Positions 63,253 through 64,000 of a DNA stretch of 64,000 nucleotides are shown here, in pieces. Each line of letters starts with the position of its first letter. Position 1 is the stretch's first letter. A program made the translations under genes and the position numbers. The DNA lies in assembly GCF_025698545.1 (NCBI RefSeq), contig NC_068576.1, positions 15,632,028-15,696,027 of the forward strand, read 5' to 3'. The notes beneath the pieces are model-generated. The model saw only the letters and a program-made list of their open reading frames with translations. It ran no database searches and was not told where the DNA came from. The DNA is from Gossypium raimondii (lineage: Eukaryota; Streptophyta; Magnoliopsida; Malvales; Malvaceae).

Positions 63253-63396
63253 TTTAGTGGTATCAGAGCTACGATTTAGTCGGCTCTCTGACAAAGCGTA
63301 GTGTGTAAAATGTCTAGAATTACATGCCATATAAATCTGTGATAGTGTGACGCGTTTGATCCGATCTAACCTCTGTTTTTCTTATAGATTATAAAG

Positions 63397-64000
63397 ATGT
63401 CAGACGGATCTGGTCGTGCTGAGAATGATGAGGTTTATAGTAATATACCGACCTCAGAACAAGGGACGAGTAGTAATATTTTGATTCTACATGTACCTAA
63501 ACATGAACTTAAAATCTTATTTTTCGGGTTTATGAACTAGTGGTTTAATGAGTTTATGCAAATGAATACTGCGGGTCAACGGCCTCCTTCCCCTGTTACA
63601 CCTCCCGTTACACCTCCACCTCCTTTTATGACTGAATCTAGCCGACGTATACCGATTGAAAAGCTTAGAAAATGTGGTGCTGAAGAATTCAGTGGTAGAT
63701 CAGAATATGATCCGGTTAAAGCCGAGTATTGGCTTTAGAACATCTTATGAGTTTACGAAGAAATGGCTTGCCTTCCTAATGTTTTTCTTAGATGTGTCGT
63801 TTCATTGTTAAAAGAATGAGTGTACAGGTTGTGGACTACGTTGGTAGCTGTGGTACCGAGGGAGAAAATTACCTGGGATTTCTTTTAGATCGAGTTCAAA
63901 AAGAAGTATGTTGGAAGATGGTATCTAGACAAGAAAAAGAAGGAATTTCTTGAGTTACAACAAGGAAAAAAGTCAGTTGCTGAGTACGAGAGAGAGTTTG
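63397..64000 (+). pseudogene. Gypsy gag, degenerate, cut by the window edge
   Basis: Starts with ATG at 63397 (MSDGSGRAENDEV). It is interrupted by TAG at 63538 and again at 63736, then continues with frameshifts. It shows the Retrotrans_gag signatures RIPIEKLRKCGAEEFSG, AEYWL, VSLLKE, TTLVAVVPREKITWDFF, FKKKYVGRWYLDKKKKEFLE and GKKSVAEYEREF. The primer-binding site and LTR lie directly upstream. The rest of the element is to the right of the window. Confidence 0.88.

Overview
The window looks like nuclear DNA from a dicot plant, most likely cotton (Gossypium, Malvaceae). The basis is GT/AG-intron genes of plant-specific families (a U-box/ARM E3 ligase and lysine-rich arabinogalactan proteins), an AT-rich background, and long Gypsy LTRs carrying CACACGG/CCGTGT-type motif runs that I associate with cotton repeats. 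The species is inferred; no database search was possible.

Layout. 1-2600 is intergenic and holds a 780-bp foldback element. 2828-10089 is an NRAMP2-like metal-transporter gene that is now a pseudogene. A 4.94-kb Copia retrotransposon (3292-8233) sits in its first coding exon between GCTAT target duplications, and a lost splice acceptor and two single-base frameshifts add to the damage. 11.3-16.7 kb is an apparently intact U-box E3 ligase gene of the PUB4 type (830 aa). 16.7-26.1 kb is a direct segmental duplication of about 4 kb. Each copy carries one intact lysine-rich arabinogalactan-protein gene (AGP17/18 type, 223 aa, minus strand), and the two predicted proteins differ at three positions. 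Copy 1 alone carries a later hAT-type insertion; copy 2 preserves the empty site.

From about 27.5 kb to the right edge I see only retroelements, many inserted into one another: a decayed Copia element (27519-32137) ended by a Gypsy LTR (32138-33939); a Gypsy element without pol (35244-44489) carrying a solo LTR and a Harbinger-type element inside its LTRs; a heavily decayed Copia element (44.7-46.9 kb); a solo-LTR-in-solo-LTR nest (46918-52993); an Athila/Tat-type Gypsy element with the reverse transcriptase deleted (53565-60556); and the 5' end of another Gypsy element (60557-64000), which has LTR, primer-binding site and a decayed gag.

The functional content is therefore three probably active genes (PUB4-like and two AGP copies) next to one gene broken by a transposon, beside a retrotransposon block of over 36 kb. 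I found no CRISPR array, rRNA gene, convincing tRNA gene or novel multigene system. The main points of interest are the NRAMP knock-out, the young AGP duplication, and nested insertions whose target duplications fix their relative order.
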